DNA from: Luzula sylvatica
Taxonomy: Eukaryota; Streptophyta; Magnoliopsida; Poales; Juncaceae
Assembly: GCA_946800325.1 (NCBI GenBank)
Contig: OX326959.1
Location: 14,972,862-15,036,861 of the forward strand
Direction: 5' to 3'
DNA length: 64,000 nucleotides
Under the pieces are notes generated by a model. The model had not been told where the DNA came from. It made no database searches and worked only from the letters and a program-made list of their open reading frames with translations. This document shows, one piece after another, positions 36,301-48,306 of the stretch. Position 1 is the first letter of the stretch, and each line of letters starts with the position of its first letter. Position numbers and translations under genes: made by a program.

Positions 36301-36792
36301 GATCACTCCATTGATCTTGGTTTGAGTTGAGATGAGGTTAATTCATTTGTGGTTTGTATTTGAATTTAAGAACCCTCCATAAGAACTCAATTGTGTTGTA
36401 TAATTGGACTGTATTTGATTTGTTGAATAGCTCTCTATTGAACCGCCTGAGTGAAACTCTTGCCGGTTAAAGAGTTTGTCTTTCTGGTTATGTTAAACCG
36501 CCTGAGTAGTTAGAAGGCTCCTCAATCTTCCTATTCCTTTTATTAGTTTCTCGTCTATCTTGCTCGCTTCCTTTCCCAAAAAACCCCTTTTTTACTTCTT
36601 AATTACCTCGCTGAATGAATCAGAACCGGAGAGAGCTGGACCGGAGAGGGAGCTTTACTGGAGAGGGGGAGCTTGATCGGAGAGAGAGCTTGACTGGAGC
36701 TTGACACGAGAGAGGGAACTTGGTTTCTTGGTTTCTTGGTTTCTTCTTGGTTTCTTCTCAGTTTGAGTATTCTTATTAATTCTGATATTATC
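33396..36792 (-). mobile_element. LINE-like retroelement carrying only a zinc-knuckle ORF
   Basis: The insertion is flanked by a perfect 16-bp duplication ATCAAAGAACTTAATT (33380-33395 and 36793-36808) and has a short poly(T) at its left edge, that is, a poly(A) tail on the minus strand. The empty site is seen beside gene A (around 12712-12730). About 20 bp before the tail the minus strand can form a GTAGG...CCTAC hairpin. The element holds one long frame (34334-36043) and no endonuclease or reverse transcriptase. Pyrimidine-rich sequence at 33780-34010 with imperfect internal repeats looks like a gene leader and may be captured. Confidence 0.8.
34334..36043 (-). CDS. LINE ORF1-like protein with two CCHC zinc knuckles
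   Basis: Uninterrupted 569-codon frame. Two adjacent CCHC knuckles lie near the N-terminus (residues about 29-61): CFRCLSTTHTRYEC followed by CYKCLKLGHVEKFC. This tandem arrangement is typical of plant LINE ORF1/gag-like nucleic-acid-binding proteins. The rest is Lys/Asn/Ile-rich and poorly structured, with a basic segment around 515-530 and an acidic, Leu/Ile-rich C-terminus. By family analogy it would coat the element RNA. No second ORF follows within the element, so it would need reverse transcriptase in trans. An unrelated CCHC host protein that was retroposed is the alternative. Confidence 0.7.
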   Translation of the reverse strand: MYPKPNYAQALNQNINQWALDTNHKQMKCFRCLSTTHTRYECREPIRCYKCLKLGHVEKFCYTQMNNFENNIPFSKPKLSYTQKEKQAMSPEIENNQIIVNLSTNITKNNFKILTKEIQLEKLPDIYCNPISLTKITQSFGTLISVGTYIPTKIISSIKLLINCKENIKIPNSIKLIDKDFITILPVKEITSIASSSQMNKNDINLREKKIHPKNKKNELKVDKGNVANVIKNNKRKIIKIWQKKKKIISYWRVKGKIDILSNNINNSNKESEQLSIKPLENILKKQSEADKLMTTKQLIIYDEQKSLPNFLDSILGSKSQIIENEFNKLIPSFNIIEPYELDDTTLIPNKYDNTMEIIRVESSNDTNNINGTNYVMSQGNIIIKNSENENLQSIQENLPLSFNRLQIPEKNQKKISDHFYKITENFNNDLLNKKQHTNESRTSSLEIVESTINQSNQKVSENKLKNKTKIIKIDEQRRSSRLLNKQVNHYQSPMEKAQLVKFKEIQKDRSKRHKYNKKNITEIKSLNLEGKMEILDKNEIEDILSSTGIEINDEIKDTILNLLGEQST

Positions 36793-36808
36793 ATCAAAGA
36801 ACTTAATT

Positions 36809-36959
36809 AGTTGTGTAAATTTTCAATAAACACATTATTATCAAATTGATCTCTCAAATTAACTTTACAAAAGTATTTCAATTTTCATTAATGGTACTCA
36901 CAATTTTCAATAAACGTATTGAAGTACTTTGTCAAACCGAACTCTCAAAGTAACTTCGC
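36809..36959. repeat. Remainder of the gene B 3' flank
   Basis: Continues the sequence interrupted by the LINE-like insertion and runs into the short arm at AAATCAAGCTC (about 36960). This point is one side of the deletion seen at 3433. Confidence 0.7.
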
Positions 36960-37521
36960 AAATCAAGCTCTATAAACATTTCCGAGTAATTCCAGGTCGA
37001 TCGAAGCTTTGAGAGCCGCCACATGATTGTGCATCACCGAGGTTATGGAAAAAGGCTGTCCTTACAATATTCCGAGTAATTCTAAAAAATCACATGTTGT
37101 GTTGTGAGAGCTTGTGATTTCAATTTTAATTGATATTTCCATTTATTCTCATTTTTTTTTTTGCATCCAAACAAGAAAAATTAGCAACTGAGTTTATAAT
37201 GGAAAGAGTACTCGACAATAATACGACCAAAGGGTAAAATTTTGGTAATATTATTTTTATTTGTTTCAATTTGACAAACATGTGAAGAAAATATAATTTC
37301 CCGCCAAATTCTAAGACAACAAATATGTGAATTTACTTAAAATTGTAAATCATAAGTACATAATTAAATGAACTGTCTTGCTTAGATGTTACGACAACAT
37401 CGTCTTTGCATCACATCATATTTTAGTTACAAATATTCCAAATATTTTATGATTTTCGATACAATGTTTTTTTTAAAAGAAATCTAGACCACGAATAATG
37501 GTTATTATATGTTTTTTTTTT

Positions 37522-37608
37522 CTATATAGCCGTCAAGATTCAAACTCATAATGTTTTTGACATTTCATTTTATTATTTCAATCACTCGACCAATTGAGTC
37601 AGGTCCTA
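37522..37608 (-). mobile_element. tRNA-derived SINE-like sequence (unit II copy)
   Basis: Copy of 3985-4085 with the same box-A-like and box-B-like words on the minus strand. Confidence 0.4.
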
Positions 37609-37884
37609 TTAAATTTGGCTTAATTTGGATCTTAAAATAAAATCAACCACATGACAAAACAAAATGTATGCATAATCCCAAGTCCTTTTGCTAAATTCCA
37701 AGTCCTTTTACTTATATATTGAATTGATTATGATTAATCTTTTGCTAAATCCCAAGTCCTTTTACTTATATATCAATGTTATTATACATAACATTTCCAA
37801 ATCAATACTATATGGATGTATTTGGATGATCGTATTAGAATTTACATGATAAAAATAAACCTTTCGCTAGTTGATACTTGATAC

Positions 37885-39126
37885 CAGTGTTTAAAATTGC
37901 AGCGATATTGCGGATATTGCGGTCTGAGATTTAGAATCGCAACTTCGCAATGAAATATTGCGATGAAATATTGCGATAAATTACGTTTTTGTGATATTGC
38001 GGATATTGCGGCGAGATTGCGGCGAAATATCGGTATTATTGCGGATATATCGGGTCAACATTGCGGGTACATTAAGGGTATATTTTACATCCATTAATAA
38101 AGAAATATTCAATCCATTAAGGCATTAACAAAGATATTCAATCCACTTATGTACCCGATTCACTAAATAATAACCAAACCCATTAAACATTGTTTGACCC
38201 AAATCCATTAAGCCAAACAAGTGAACAATTCTTCTCTTCCTGAGTCACAGACCAAAACCTCCTCTACACCCTCGCGACTCAACAAATGGAGTTCAAAAAC
38301 CTTGCCGCCCGCCTGCACTAGATTGCTGCCGCCGGAATCGGCCGGGAACCGCTGATCCGTCGCCACCAGGTCGAAGGGGAGGAGCCAAGAAAGCTTTTCC
38401 AAGTTTATATTTTTTTCAATTTTGCCCTATTTCTCCTAAGTAGGTTGATCTAGGTAAAAGTTTTATTCATTTTTTTTTTGAAAAATTGTTTAACAAATGA
38501 ATGTTTGATGTATATATACCTTCTAAATTGTTTCAATTTCATTTAAAAAATACCAATTTCGTAGTTTTTCTTTGTATTTCATTGTGAAGACAAATTTCAC
38601 AACACAAATTGTGAATTTTTTTGGCCCCTGCCACTGCCACTGCCGCCATGGCTTGCCAATTTTTTTTTTGTGAAACACATAAAAGCATCGAGTTTCTTTT
38701 CATAGTTAGGGGATGGAAACATATAATTTTTATGAGTTAGGGGATGAAAATGGACTCCCAATTATTACCATAAATACTTTTTTTTATTTAAGATTGATAT
38801 ATATAATTTAGCAATAATTATAGACAACCCGCTCTTTTTATCCCGCACCCATCCCGCGGCTGATGTGGCACGTGTGTCCCCTGCCACATCAGCTTTCATA
38901 AACGGGTAGAAAAAACACACTCGGAAAAGGAAATCATGCTCGGTGCAAGAAATAATCCATTAACCCACCATCTCTTCTCTTTCAGCCTCACCTCTTCACT
39001 TTTACCCTCTTTTCGTAAAGAAACTATTTGGCCAAATCTCCTCTTCTAATCTCTGACGCGTTTGGAAGGCCAAAGGTTGCTCCTCCATCGGGGCGTCCTT
39101 AATACTGCCGGAGGCCAAAGACGGAA

Positions 39127-39190
<64 letters not shown>

Positions 39191-40665
39191 TCGTGAAACC
39201 AAGAATCGGAAAAGAATCTTGGATTGTTTGAGAAAATTATTCAGTTGGTTTCCATACCATAAGCGGGGGATTTGTGACAAGTGACAACGGCTTATTTCAT
39301 TTTTTTTTATACATCTTCATATGCTTATTTCATTTTTGTAACAACGGCTTGCACATGTATAGAATATTAAAGTCGAATTTTGCAGTTAAGTGTTTATTTG
39401 AGGGGAATTTTGCAGTTTTGTTTAATTTGTTTTATTGCATTTCGCAATAAAAGATTAAAAGGTACTCTTCATTCTCCAATTGTAGGATTATATCAGGTTT
39501 AATAAGATGATTGTTAATTTATTACAACTAAATAAATGGTACAACTAAAAAGATTAAAAGGTACTCTTCATTCTCCAATTGACAACTATTTAGAAATCTT
39601 AGTTTTTCGTATTTATTAGTCCATTGGTACAGCAATATTTGTACCAGTTGGAGTAATTTGGGATGGAAAATGAAAATGTGTTGAAATTTTATTAGGCCAT
39701 TGGTACAGCAATATTTAGAAACCTATATTTGCTTTGATTGTCTTATCATCTTAATTTGCATTTTTTGCTTATTTATTGTCAATTTCTAGGATCAAATCCA
39801 TAAAAGAGCTTGCTTATGTAAAGAGAATTAGGAATTACAAATTAAAACAAAGATAGGAGGGGCTTTAGTGCAAAAGTGTCACTTTAGAATTAAAGGATTC
39901 GGTCAGAGAAGGGTAAACACTATGCTCTAGGTCTAGGTTATGTACGCCAACGAAGAATTCAGAGACAGGTCTACCATGAAACAAGTTCGAGGGAAGGACG
40001 GCAATTCATCAAGATAGCTTATGTTAGTTGCTCTAGGTTATGTACGCCACATACAATTGTGTATTATGTAATTTGATCTTATGAGAGAACTATGTCTAGC
40101 AAATCAGTGTGTATGATATAATTGGATGTTATTAGATTAGATACTCTTTAAAAAATAATTACCACGAAACCGAACAGGTTCTAGGCTGAAAACAGAGCAT
40201 CACAGGAGAGAGAGAGGGAGAGAGAGAGAAGCATCAGCGTACAGACTACAGAGACGAGGGGCGGCAAGAGGTTCTGTGTCATGAACAGAGAGGGAGCGGC
40301 TAACTTTCTTTTTTCTCTAGTGATTTGCCGCTTAACGGGTCTCAAATGAAAGGGCTAACGGGTGTTCTTTTCAATCTCTTTTGAAAGCTGATCTGGCAGG
40401 AGACGCACATGCCACATCAGCTGCGGGGTGGGTGCGGGATAAAACGAGCGGGTTGCCTATAATTATTGATAATTTAGTGATATAATTGTGACAAAATTTT
40501 CGTGAAATATATATATATATAAAATACACCATATATATTAAATAAATTAATATCGCAACGGTTATCCGCAATAAGTTCATTGCGTCGCAATTGCGTCCGC
40601 AAACGCAATTCGTTACAAAAAATGTCCAGCCGCAACGGACCGTAATATCGCAATTTAAAACATTG
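37885..40665. mobile_element. hAT-type transposon with nested MULE, unit II copy
   Basis: Same ends and same CTTGATAC duplication (37877-37884 and 40666-40673) as 4360-7079, so it was inherited by duplication rather than inserted independently. The left GATATTGCGG region has a small extra repeat. The (TA)n tract is short here. Confidence 0.88.
38812..40468. mobile_element. MULE nested in hAT, unit II copy
   Basis: ATAATTTAG duplications are at 38803-38811 and 40469-40477. It is 1657 bp, against 1566 bp in unit I. The difference is mainly about 85 bp at 40205-40290, bounded by ACAGAGAGGG-like words and probably deleted from the unit I copy. Confidence 0.82.
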
Positions 40666-41564
40666 CTTGATACTAATCTTTGGTTTCTTTCTTCTAGAGG
40701 AGGTTATTTGATCAGCATAACCGGAATTCGGATGCCACGTTGAAATAGAAACAAGACCGTTGCAACAATTGGCCCTGCACTGGAATTGTCCAGTTGTGAC
40801 GGTTAAAACAAGGGTTGTCGACTCAAGCAATTTTGAATAAATACATGATTAAAGAAAATGGACAGTAATCATAGTTCTACTTATTACGAAAAATATCTAA
40901 ATTTGAATATAAAGAATTGGATTTATTAAGTTTGAGTTTGCAACCATTTAATGTATTCTAGTGACTAGTCTTAATTTGCCATTAATAACGCTATATACTA
41001 TAAGAAAAACGTTATTTCTAGAAGAACTGATGTTTGTGAGTCTAGAACAATTATTTATATTTTTATCAAAATTCTTAAAATATTTTTTTAATCATGAAAT
41101 ATATTTAGAATATTCTCATCCATTAATAAGAAAAATGGTATTGAAGATTGTTTTTTATAAATGGACAGCCCAAATAAATATTTCTGGCTTGAACTGATGA
41201 ACTCGAAAAATTAGGTGTCGTTTTTATAATAATGAGATGTGTAATTTCTAATTTAAGAGTCTCAAAAATTAATCACACTAATACATTTTACAAATGCTTT
41301 TTTAACTTCTCGTGATGCCACGTCATTTTTTTTACCAAACGGATTTCAAATACACGCTTAATTACAATTTTCTGTCCCAACTCACTCCTCTTCAGCACCC
41401 TTTCTTCAAGTCTGTTCTATGCGGATACATCTCAAAGCCTCTTTCTACGTCTCACACAATCCGCCTCCCTCTCTTTTCGTCATCCTTCATCTCGGCTTTT
41501 CCATCATCTTTCCTCAATGTAAATCACATGCTAACCTCGCCTATTTTATTTGCGCCACAAATAT

Positions 41565-42285
41565 TGCAGTATGCGGATGATACGCTTCTATTCGTGGAAG
41601 CCTCATCAAATAACTTGAGAATTATCACGCAAACCATCAAAACCTTCTCCTCTTTATCATGACTAGGAATATAGCCCGCGCTTCGCTGCGGGATATATTA
41701 TTTGATAAGAAATAATATAATTAGCAAAAATAATAATTTTATATATTATTTGATATATTATTTCGCTGCGGGATATATTATTTGATATATTATTTGATAA
41801 GAAAATATAAATATTTCTCGTGCTTCGCTGCGATTTTTCAAAATGTGTCATGATCATAAAATAATAATTTTATCTAAAATGTTACAAGTATAAAACAAAA
41901 GTAATTTTCATAAATGTTAATTTAAAAAAAAAATCTGATATTAAATAGTGTCACAAGTATTATGCAATAAATGCAAATTTTTTTCCTCCTCAAAACATAT
42001 CATATATTCCAAAAAAAAAATTTAAATGTTTTATTTAGAATACAAAACATGTCAAATAAAATAAAACATAAAAGACGCAGCTTGGTACCAATGAAAAATA
42101 TTATAATAAGCACAAAAAAACACAGCTTGGTACCAATCAAAATTGTTATAATAAGCAAAATTGTGAATAGTATATTAAATTCAAATATTTTTTTTAGAAC
42201 ACAAGACATATGTCAATTATATTTATTAATACGATGAAAAATTCAAATATTTTATTTAGAACACAAGATATATGTCAAATAAAAT

Positions 42286-42316
<31 letters not shown>

Positions 42317-43826
42317 TTTACATGAAAACAGTAGTGAACAGAACAAAACAGTAGTGAACAGCACAAGCAAACAGTACCCGATGAACAGTTGATGAACAGT
42401 AATTAGTTAAACAGTAGTGAACAGTGGACGAACAGTAACGGGTGAACAGTACGGGTGACGTGGCCTCACCATATGTCTTCTATTCTAAAATTAATGGGAG
42501 GGGGAAATTAGAGATTAACCGGGACAAATCATGCTTTGTGGCCATTGGAATTCCAGATACGACATGTAATAATGCGTCACCCTTACTAGGATGTTCATAA
42601 AAGCGCCTGCCAATTAGCTACCTCGGCCTCCAACTATCTTATAAAAAGCCGAATACACTTGCATTTCGACCCCTCTTGCAGAAAATAAGACCCAAGCTTA
42701 ACTCTTGGCATGGCAACTTGCTGCCTTTAGGGGGAAGAGTCGCATTGACTAAAGCGGTGCTTAGCGCACTACCTAATTATTATATACAAGTATTTGTATT
42801 GCCGCAATGGTTGCTTAAAGAGCTCATTAAACTTATTCGCTCCTTCTTCTAGGGAGGAACGGAGAAAATTAGTAATGGTAAATGTCTCGCAAATTGGAGA
42901 TAGGTGTGCCTTCCTATCACCCATGGTGGTCTTGGGATTATGGATCTTGAATCTCAAAATAAGAGTCTCCTCATGAAGTGGTTCTTCCACCTGGATTTTA
43001 GTACCGAGGTACTATGGACGCTATACGTAAAAGAATTATATGGTATTCAAACTTCAGTGGAATTACAAGGACTCAATGGAGCTTTTGTATCCTACTTCAT
43101 CAAAGACTTAAAAAAGCTGATAGCGGTTTATAACATCATTCACCCACCAATAAACCCACTAGATTACACTACGCAGAATTTTTTCGCGCATCAGATCTAC
43201 AAATTCATCACGATTTCGGGAATTGTAATTCCATGGATGAAGACCATCTTCAAATTACGGATTCAACTAAAATCAAAATATTCATATGGTTAGTAGGACA
43301 TGACAGGATCTTGACACAACAAAATCTGTCGAAGAGGGAATGACCACATGGTCTGTTTTGTGTACTATGCTCTACTACTTTAGAAACATCTGACCATCTG
43401 TTTGCTTAGTGCGCCAGTGTTTTGCGTTATGTCAACTCCCGACAGATACTGAAGATTCCTTCATCCAATACCTTCAAAAAACGTGCTCTCTCAGTAAAAT
43501 CGACTCGACTAACCCACCAGTACGGTGGGCCGCCTGTATATGGGCCATCTGGGCCATCTAGAAGGAAAGAAATATCAGGATATTCAAGAAGCAAGGAAGA
43601 ATGCCGATTCTCATCAAAACCGAGTGTCACAATACGACTCACTCTTGGCGAATGGATAAAATATAGTTTCGTAGGATAAGATTAATTAATAAGGGTTAGT
43701 GTAGGCTATGACATCAAAGTCTTTGGGCTGTAATATGCGTATTGTAATCCTTTTACTTTTTAAATAAAAAATTAGATCCGGAAGAGCACGTTTCGTGCTC
43801 TAGGTCCTACTCCAAAAAAAAATAGT
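41565..43826 (+). pseudogene. 5'-truncated L1-type LINE, unit II copy, split by a Helitron
   Basis: YADD is at 41570-41581, in frame here with the upstream sequence. The L1 body is interrupted at 41663-42507 and resumes at 42508. It has the same stops as the unit I copy (for example the TAG in the SFF*GGTE region near 42850) and the same 3' hairpin before an A-run near 43815-43822. The zf-RVT-like part is again broken. Confidence 0.85.
41663..42507 (-). mobile_element. Non-autonomous Helitron inserted in the L1 remnant
   Basis: On the minus strand it starts TTTCCCCCTCCC, has GAGGCCACGTCA and a GAACAGT-type tandem array, and ends CCTAG preceded by the CCCGC/GCGGG hairpin. It lies between A and T. 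The unit I L1 (about 8072) has the uninterrupted site CATGATTAGAGATT, which fixes the ends. It is related to, but clearly diverged from, 9718-10527. The first two bases are TT rather than the canonical TC. Confidence 0.87.
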
Positions 43827-43860
43827 TATATTAGTATTTTTATTTTCTTTCTTAAAAATA

Positions 43861-44030
43861 AATTTGAAAGGGGTAAAACTGTTCAATGATATATTTTTGT
43901 AATATGCGTATTGTAATATGCGTATTGTAATCCTTTTATTTTGCGTATTGTAATATGCGTAATGTAATCCGGAAGAGCACTTTTGTAATATGCGTATTGT
44001 AATCCTTTTATTTTCTTTCTTAAAAAAATT
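43861..44030. other. Scrambled junction filled with copies of nearby sequence
   Basis: GTAATATGCGTATTGTAAT recurs at least three times and CCGGAAGAGCAC and TTTTCTTTCTTAAAA once each; all are found in the L1 3' end at 43731-43855. TTTGAAAGGGGTAAA and GTTCAATGATATA are copies of sequence just to the right (44246-44260, 44059-44070). The block replaces the right short arm of unit II. Confidence 0.85.
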
Positions 44031-44578
44031 TTGATATTGTTTGCTTGAAAGTAAAATTGTTCAATGATATATATTTGAATACCATATATTCAACACTTTT
44101 TCAAGAGAAAAACCTTTCATTATTAACCTACAAAATAAAAGCCATCTCATTTCCTCCTCTCGTATAATCATGAGAACTATGGCCAATGTATAAACGTATT
44201 GAAGTACTTTTTACTGTTTCCACATATTCAAGAATGATACAAGTTTGAAAGGGGTAAATTTGATACCAATTAAGTTGATGATGATGAATTTGATATTTAT
44301 AATTTAGAAGGAATAAATATGTAATTTTAAGATTTACAAGGAATAAATTTGTTATTTTAAGATTTACAAGGAATATACTAGAAATAATGTTATTTCCATA
44401 TTTCGTAACAAAACAAATTCAGCCAAATTCATTCAATTTGCCAATAAATAGTCATCCCAAATAACAAATAAAAACAGAACAGCAATAAGAAATAAATTTA
44501 TTTAAACGAACCAATAATAAATGAAATCAATTATATATAAATACCAAATCATTTTTATATACCAAGCAATAAAAATAA

Positions 44579-47500
44579 TTAGTTGCGTTTGTTTTTTTTC
44601 GGCGCCACCGACATTTTGAATGCTCCAAAATAACGGCCGTGCATCTCATCGATGCACCGCCTCGCCTCCTCCGGACTCGCCATCGTCACAAAACCATACC
44701 CTCTCGAGACTGGGCCCCTCATGATGACCTAAAACATTAACATAAACAAAAAATTAGGAAAAAAGAACATTTTTATACTAAGTTGCAAAAATTCAGAGAA
44801 GTAAACATACCGCCCCATGCACTATTCCATACGGTTGGAATATGTCCATGAGATTCCTCTCCGTCCACGATGACGGAAGGCCTGCCACATGGAGTATATT
44901 CTGTGCCGGATCGGGCCCAGAGGCCGCCACCTGTCGGCGAGCCAGGGTCGGTGGAGAGGCCGCCACCTGTCGGCGAGCCAGGGCAGGGGGGGAGGCTGCC
45001 ACCTGCTGGGGAGCCGCCACCTGTCGACGGGCCGCCACCTGTCGGGGAGCCGAGGACGGTGGAGAGGCCGCGACATGTCGGGGAGCCGCGACCTGTCGAA
45101 AAGCCGGGTCCCGTGCAGTCGGGTGAGAGAGGGGTGGTGAAGTCGGGTCCAGAGCTGGAGGGTCTTGGGCGGTCGGGTCTGAGGGGGGTGGTGAAGCGTC
45201 CCGCGCAGGCGGGTTAGAGGGCGGTGGGGAAACGTCCCGTGCAGGCGGGTTAGAGGGCGGTGGTGAATCGTCCCGTGCAGGCGGGTTAGAGGGCGGTGGG
45301 GAAACGTCCCGCGCAGGCGGGTTAGAGGGCGGTGGTGAATCGTCCCGTGCAGGCGGGTTAGAGGGCGGTGGTGAAACTTCCCGCGCAGGTGCAGGCGGGT
45401 GAGAGGAGGGTGGTGATGCGTCCCGTGCTGCCGGGTGAGAGGGCGGTGGTGAAGTCGGGTTCAGGGCTGGAGGGTCTCGGGCAGGACACAAGGGCATCGC
45501 CGTCTCCGGCTCGGACAGCTCTGGCTCACGCTCAGGCTCGTCCACTGCCGTCTCCGGCTCAGTTAGCTCTGGCTCAGGCTCAGCCACTGCCGTCTCCGTC
45601 GTTTCTTCTGTGTTCTCCACCTGGCAAAAGAGTTGTGAATTTGGAATTAATAAAATTGAAGTCTTTTTAAAATTAAAGGATCTGTCACGATCTTGATGGA
45701 TCGTGAGGTTAATTGCAATATTTCAGTGGAATTTGGGTGAGAATTTGAATCGAAATTTAGCACAAATTGAAGAACATTTTCATAAACCCACCCTGGTTTT
45801 CTTTAAACTACAATATTTCATTGTAAAACATATGTTGATGATGATCATTATACACTCGCAAGGAGGATTATTACAATGATGCTTACATATATAAAGAAAC
45901 AACTCTTTTTCATAAACCCGCCCTGGTTTTCTTTCTCCTTTTTACATAGAGACATTCCTAATTTAAATTATAAAAAATAATAATAGGAAATAGAAATTAC
46001 CAGAGGAGAAGCTTGGCGAATTGGTGATGCGTCCCAGGCTGGCGGGTCTCGGGCAGGCAGGTCCCCCCTAAGTTGCTCCATTTGGTACTCTCGGATCTAA
46101 CCAAATAAAAAAAAGATGTTAATAATAATTAAAAAAATTGTTTTTGAAATAATGATATGAATACTAACCTTTCTATCGAGCTCCTCAATTGTGTATTGAG
46201 CAGCAAACCGCTGGTACTGTCCCGCCTGTACCGCGGACAATTGAAAGCCAAGAGTTGCGAACAACTCCACCATGGCACTGGGCGTTGGGGCCCTCTTGAT
46301 TACAAGCAATATTATCTGAAATTTAGAAATACAAATAAGAAGTTTCAATTTTTATTTTTGTAAATTTCATAATTACCTGGGGAGTGAACCCTAAGCCGTA
46401 GACCCCATTCTTCTCCTTGATTGTCACAAATTCCACCTAGAAATAAATTACAAAGAAGAAAAATAAACATATTAGAAAACGCACACGATAAATCATGATT
46501 TTTATAATGGATCTGTACCACAACACGGTAATGGATCCGTACCCGGTACCGGGTCCAAATGCAATGACAAAGAAACGAGTCAGTACCCGGTACCGGGTCT
46601 CTATCTTACAAATTACCATATTTAAATTTTGTATCTTACCTCGTGATTATCGGTACTGGTGGGCAAAACCGGCAGAGACAACAGCAGCGCCAGCTCCCGC
46701 AGGACCTGCTGGGGCACCTCCGTCTCGGGAATAGCCGGCTCGAGCAGCTCCGGCTCGGAAATAGCCGGCTCGAGCAGCTCCGGCTCGGAAATAGCTGGCT
46801 CGAGCAGCTCCGGCTCAGGCATCGCCGGCTCGAGCAGCTCCGGCTCAGCCATCGCCAGCTCGAGCAACGCCTGCACGGCCATCTCCTGCTCGAGCAGCTC
46901 CGGCTCGGGAATCGCCGGCTCGAGCAACTCCGGCTCGGCCATCGCCGGCTCCGTGAGTTCTGCTCTGTTCTCGACCTGGCAAAAGTGGGGTGAATTTGAA
47001 ATTTAATAAAATTGAATTTTTTTAAAAAAAATTAAGAAGCAACTAGGTTAGTGTATTTAATGATCTGTCACGATCTTGATCGATAGTGAGGTTAATTGCA
47101 AGATTTCAGTGGAATTTGGGGGATAATTAGGCGAAACTAAGCATAAATTGAAATCGATACTATCAGAGCTAAATGATGATCATTAGACACTCAAGCTCTT
47201 GTGTTATTGAATATACAAACAAACCCCAAAAATTGTTATATTTACCTAAAAGTCCAAGGTTCTTAATTCTTAATCAGGGAGCAATTTCTTTATTATTCAA
47301 ATTATAAAAAATAATAATAAGAAATAGAAATTACCGGAGGAGAAGCTCGGCGAATTGTGCATCGGATTGCGGCGCACGGGAAAGGCAGCAATTGCTTTAT
47401 TAATCCTCCCGTCCACTCGTCCACGATGTATGCCAGAGGTGCGGCCATCGTTAAGCCGTGGATTACTGCATCCGCGTAAGTAGTGGCAAGGAGTCCGCCC

Positions 47501-47715
47501 ATAAGGGAAGTAGCCGCCACGAGTCTGGCCATGATTCCGCCCATAAGAGAAGTAGGCCCCAGGACCAATGATACGCCTTCGTCCATAAGGGAAATTGGGC
47601 GTATGAGACGGATGGGTGCCCATGCCCTCGTCCTCAAGAAAGCTCCAGCCGAGCTGGTAGTGGTAGCCATCGCCATCGGCGCGTCCGAAATCAAGCAATA
47701 AGCAAGAGAAGACAT
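44579..47715 (-). CDS. RRM-domain protein, copy C, intact seven-exon frame
   Basis: Exons on the minus strand: 47715-47335, 46975-46640, 46436-46377, 46315-46169, 46096-46001, 45620-44811 and 44728-44579, all with GT-AG borders and phase 0. They encode 659 aa. The order of parts is as in copy B; exon 6 is 18 bp longer because of the proline-rich repeats. In exon 1, five bases differ from copies A and B, and four of these changes are silent in the chosen frame, which supports that frame. The C-terminal RRM is complete across exons 6 and 7. The gene is convergent with copy B about 11.7 kb away and nearly identical to it. Function unknown. Confidence 0.72.
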
Positions 47716-48275
47716 GGAAACGGAGAGAGGAGAGAGGAGAGCAGAGAATCAAAGAAAGAATGGGAAGAGGAGATTGTTCTTTCTTGTTTGTTGATGGACA
47801 GAGGTGAGAGGTGAGAGAAGAGAATCAATAATCGGGTTTGAGCCTGAGAGGAGCGGGAAAGAAGTTAATAAATTGGATTTGGACCCCACGATTAGTTGCA
47901 TGTGTCTAAACACTTGACTAAACAATAAACAAACTAAACATACTAAACATAGATAGATGCCCTCGTCATCATGTTTCTATTTCAAAACCAAACATTACTA
48001 TTTATGTGTATATTATTATTAGTCACCAATTAAGTGCATGTTTATGTTTCAAAAAAAAAATTAGTTAATATAATTGTTTTATTATAATACAATTACTGCA
48101 TAATTACTACATAATTATCACATAATTGATATATAATTATTTTATTATTATAATATTATATTTTACTCAATTATATTATATTATTATAGACATAATTATA
48201 TTATTATATACTATTATTGTTATAGACATAATTGATATACAATTTCTAATTATATAGACATATTATATAATTATT

Positions 48276-48306
<31 letters not shown>

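Larger units (their letters stand above)
36960..41125. repeat. Left short arm of unit II
   Basis: Direct near-identical copy of 3440-7545, including the same hAT and MULE insertions at the same sites. It continues into the loop with the L1 remnant. Confidence 0.85.
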
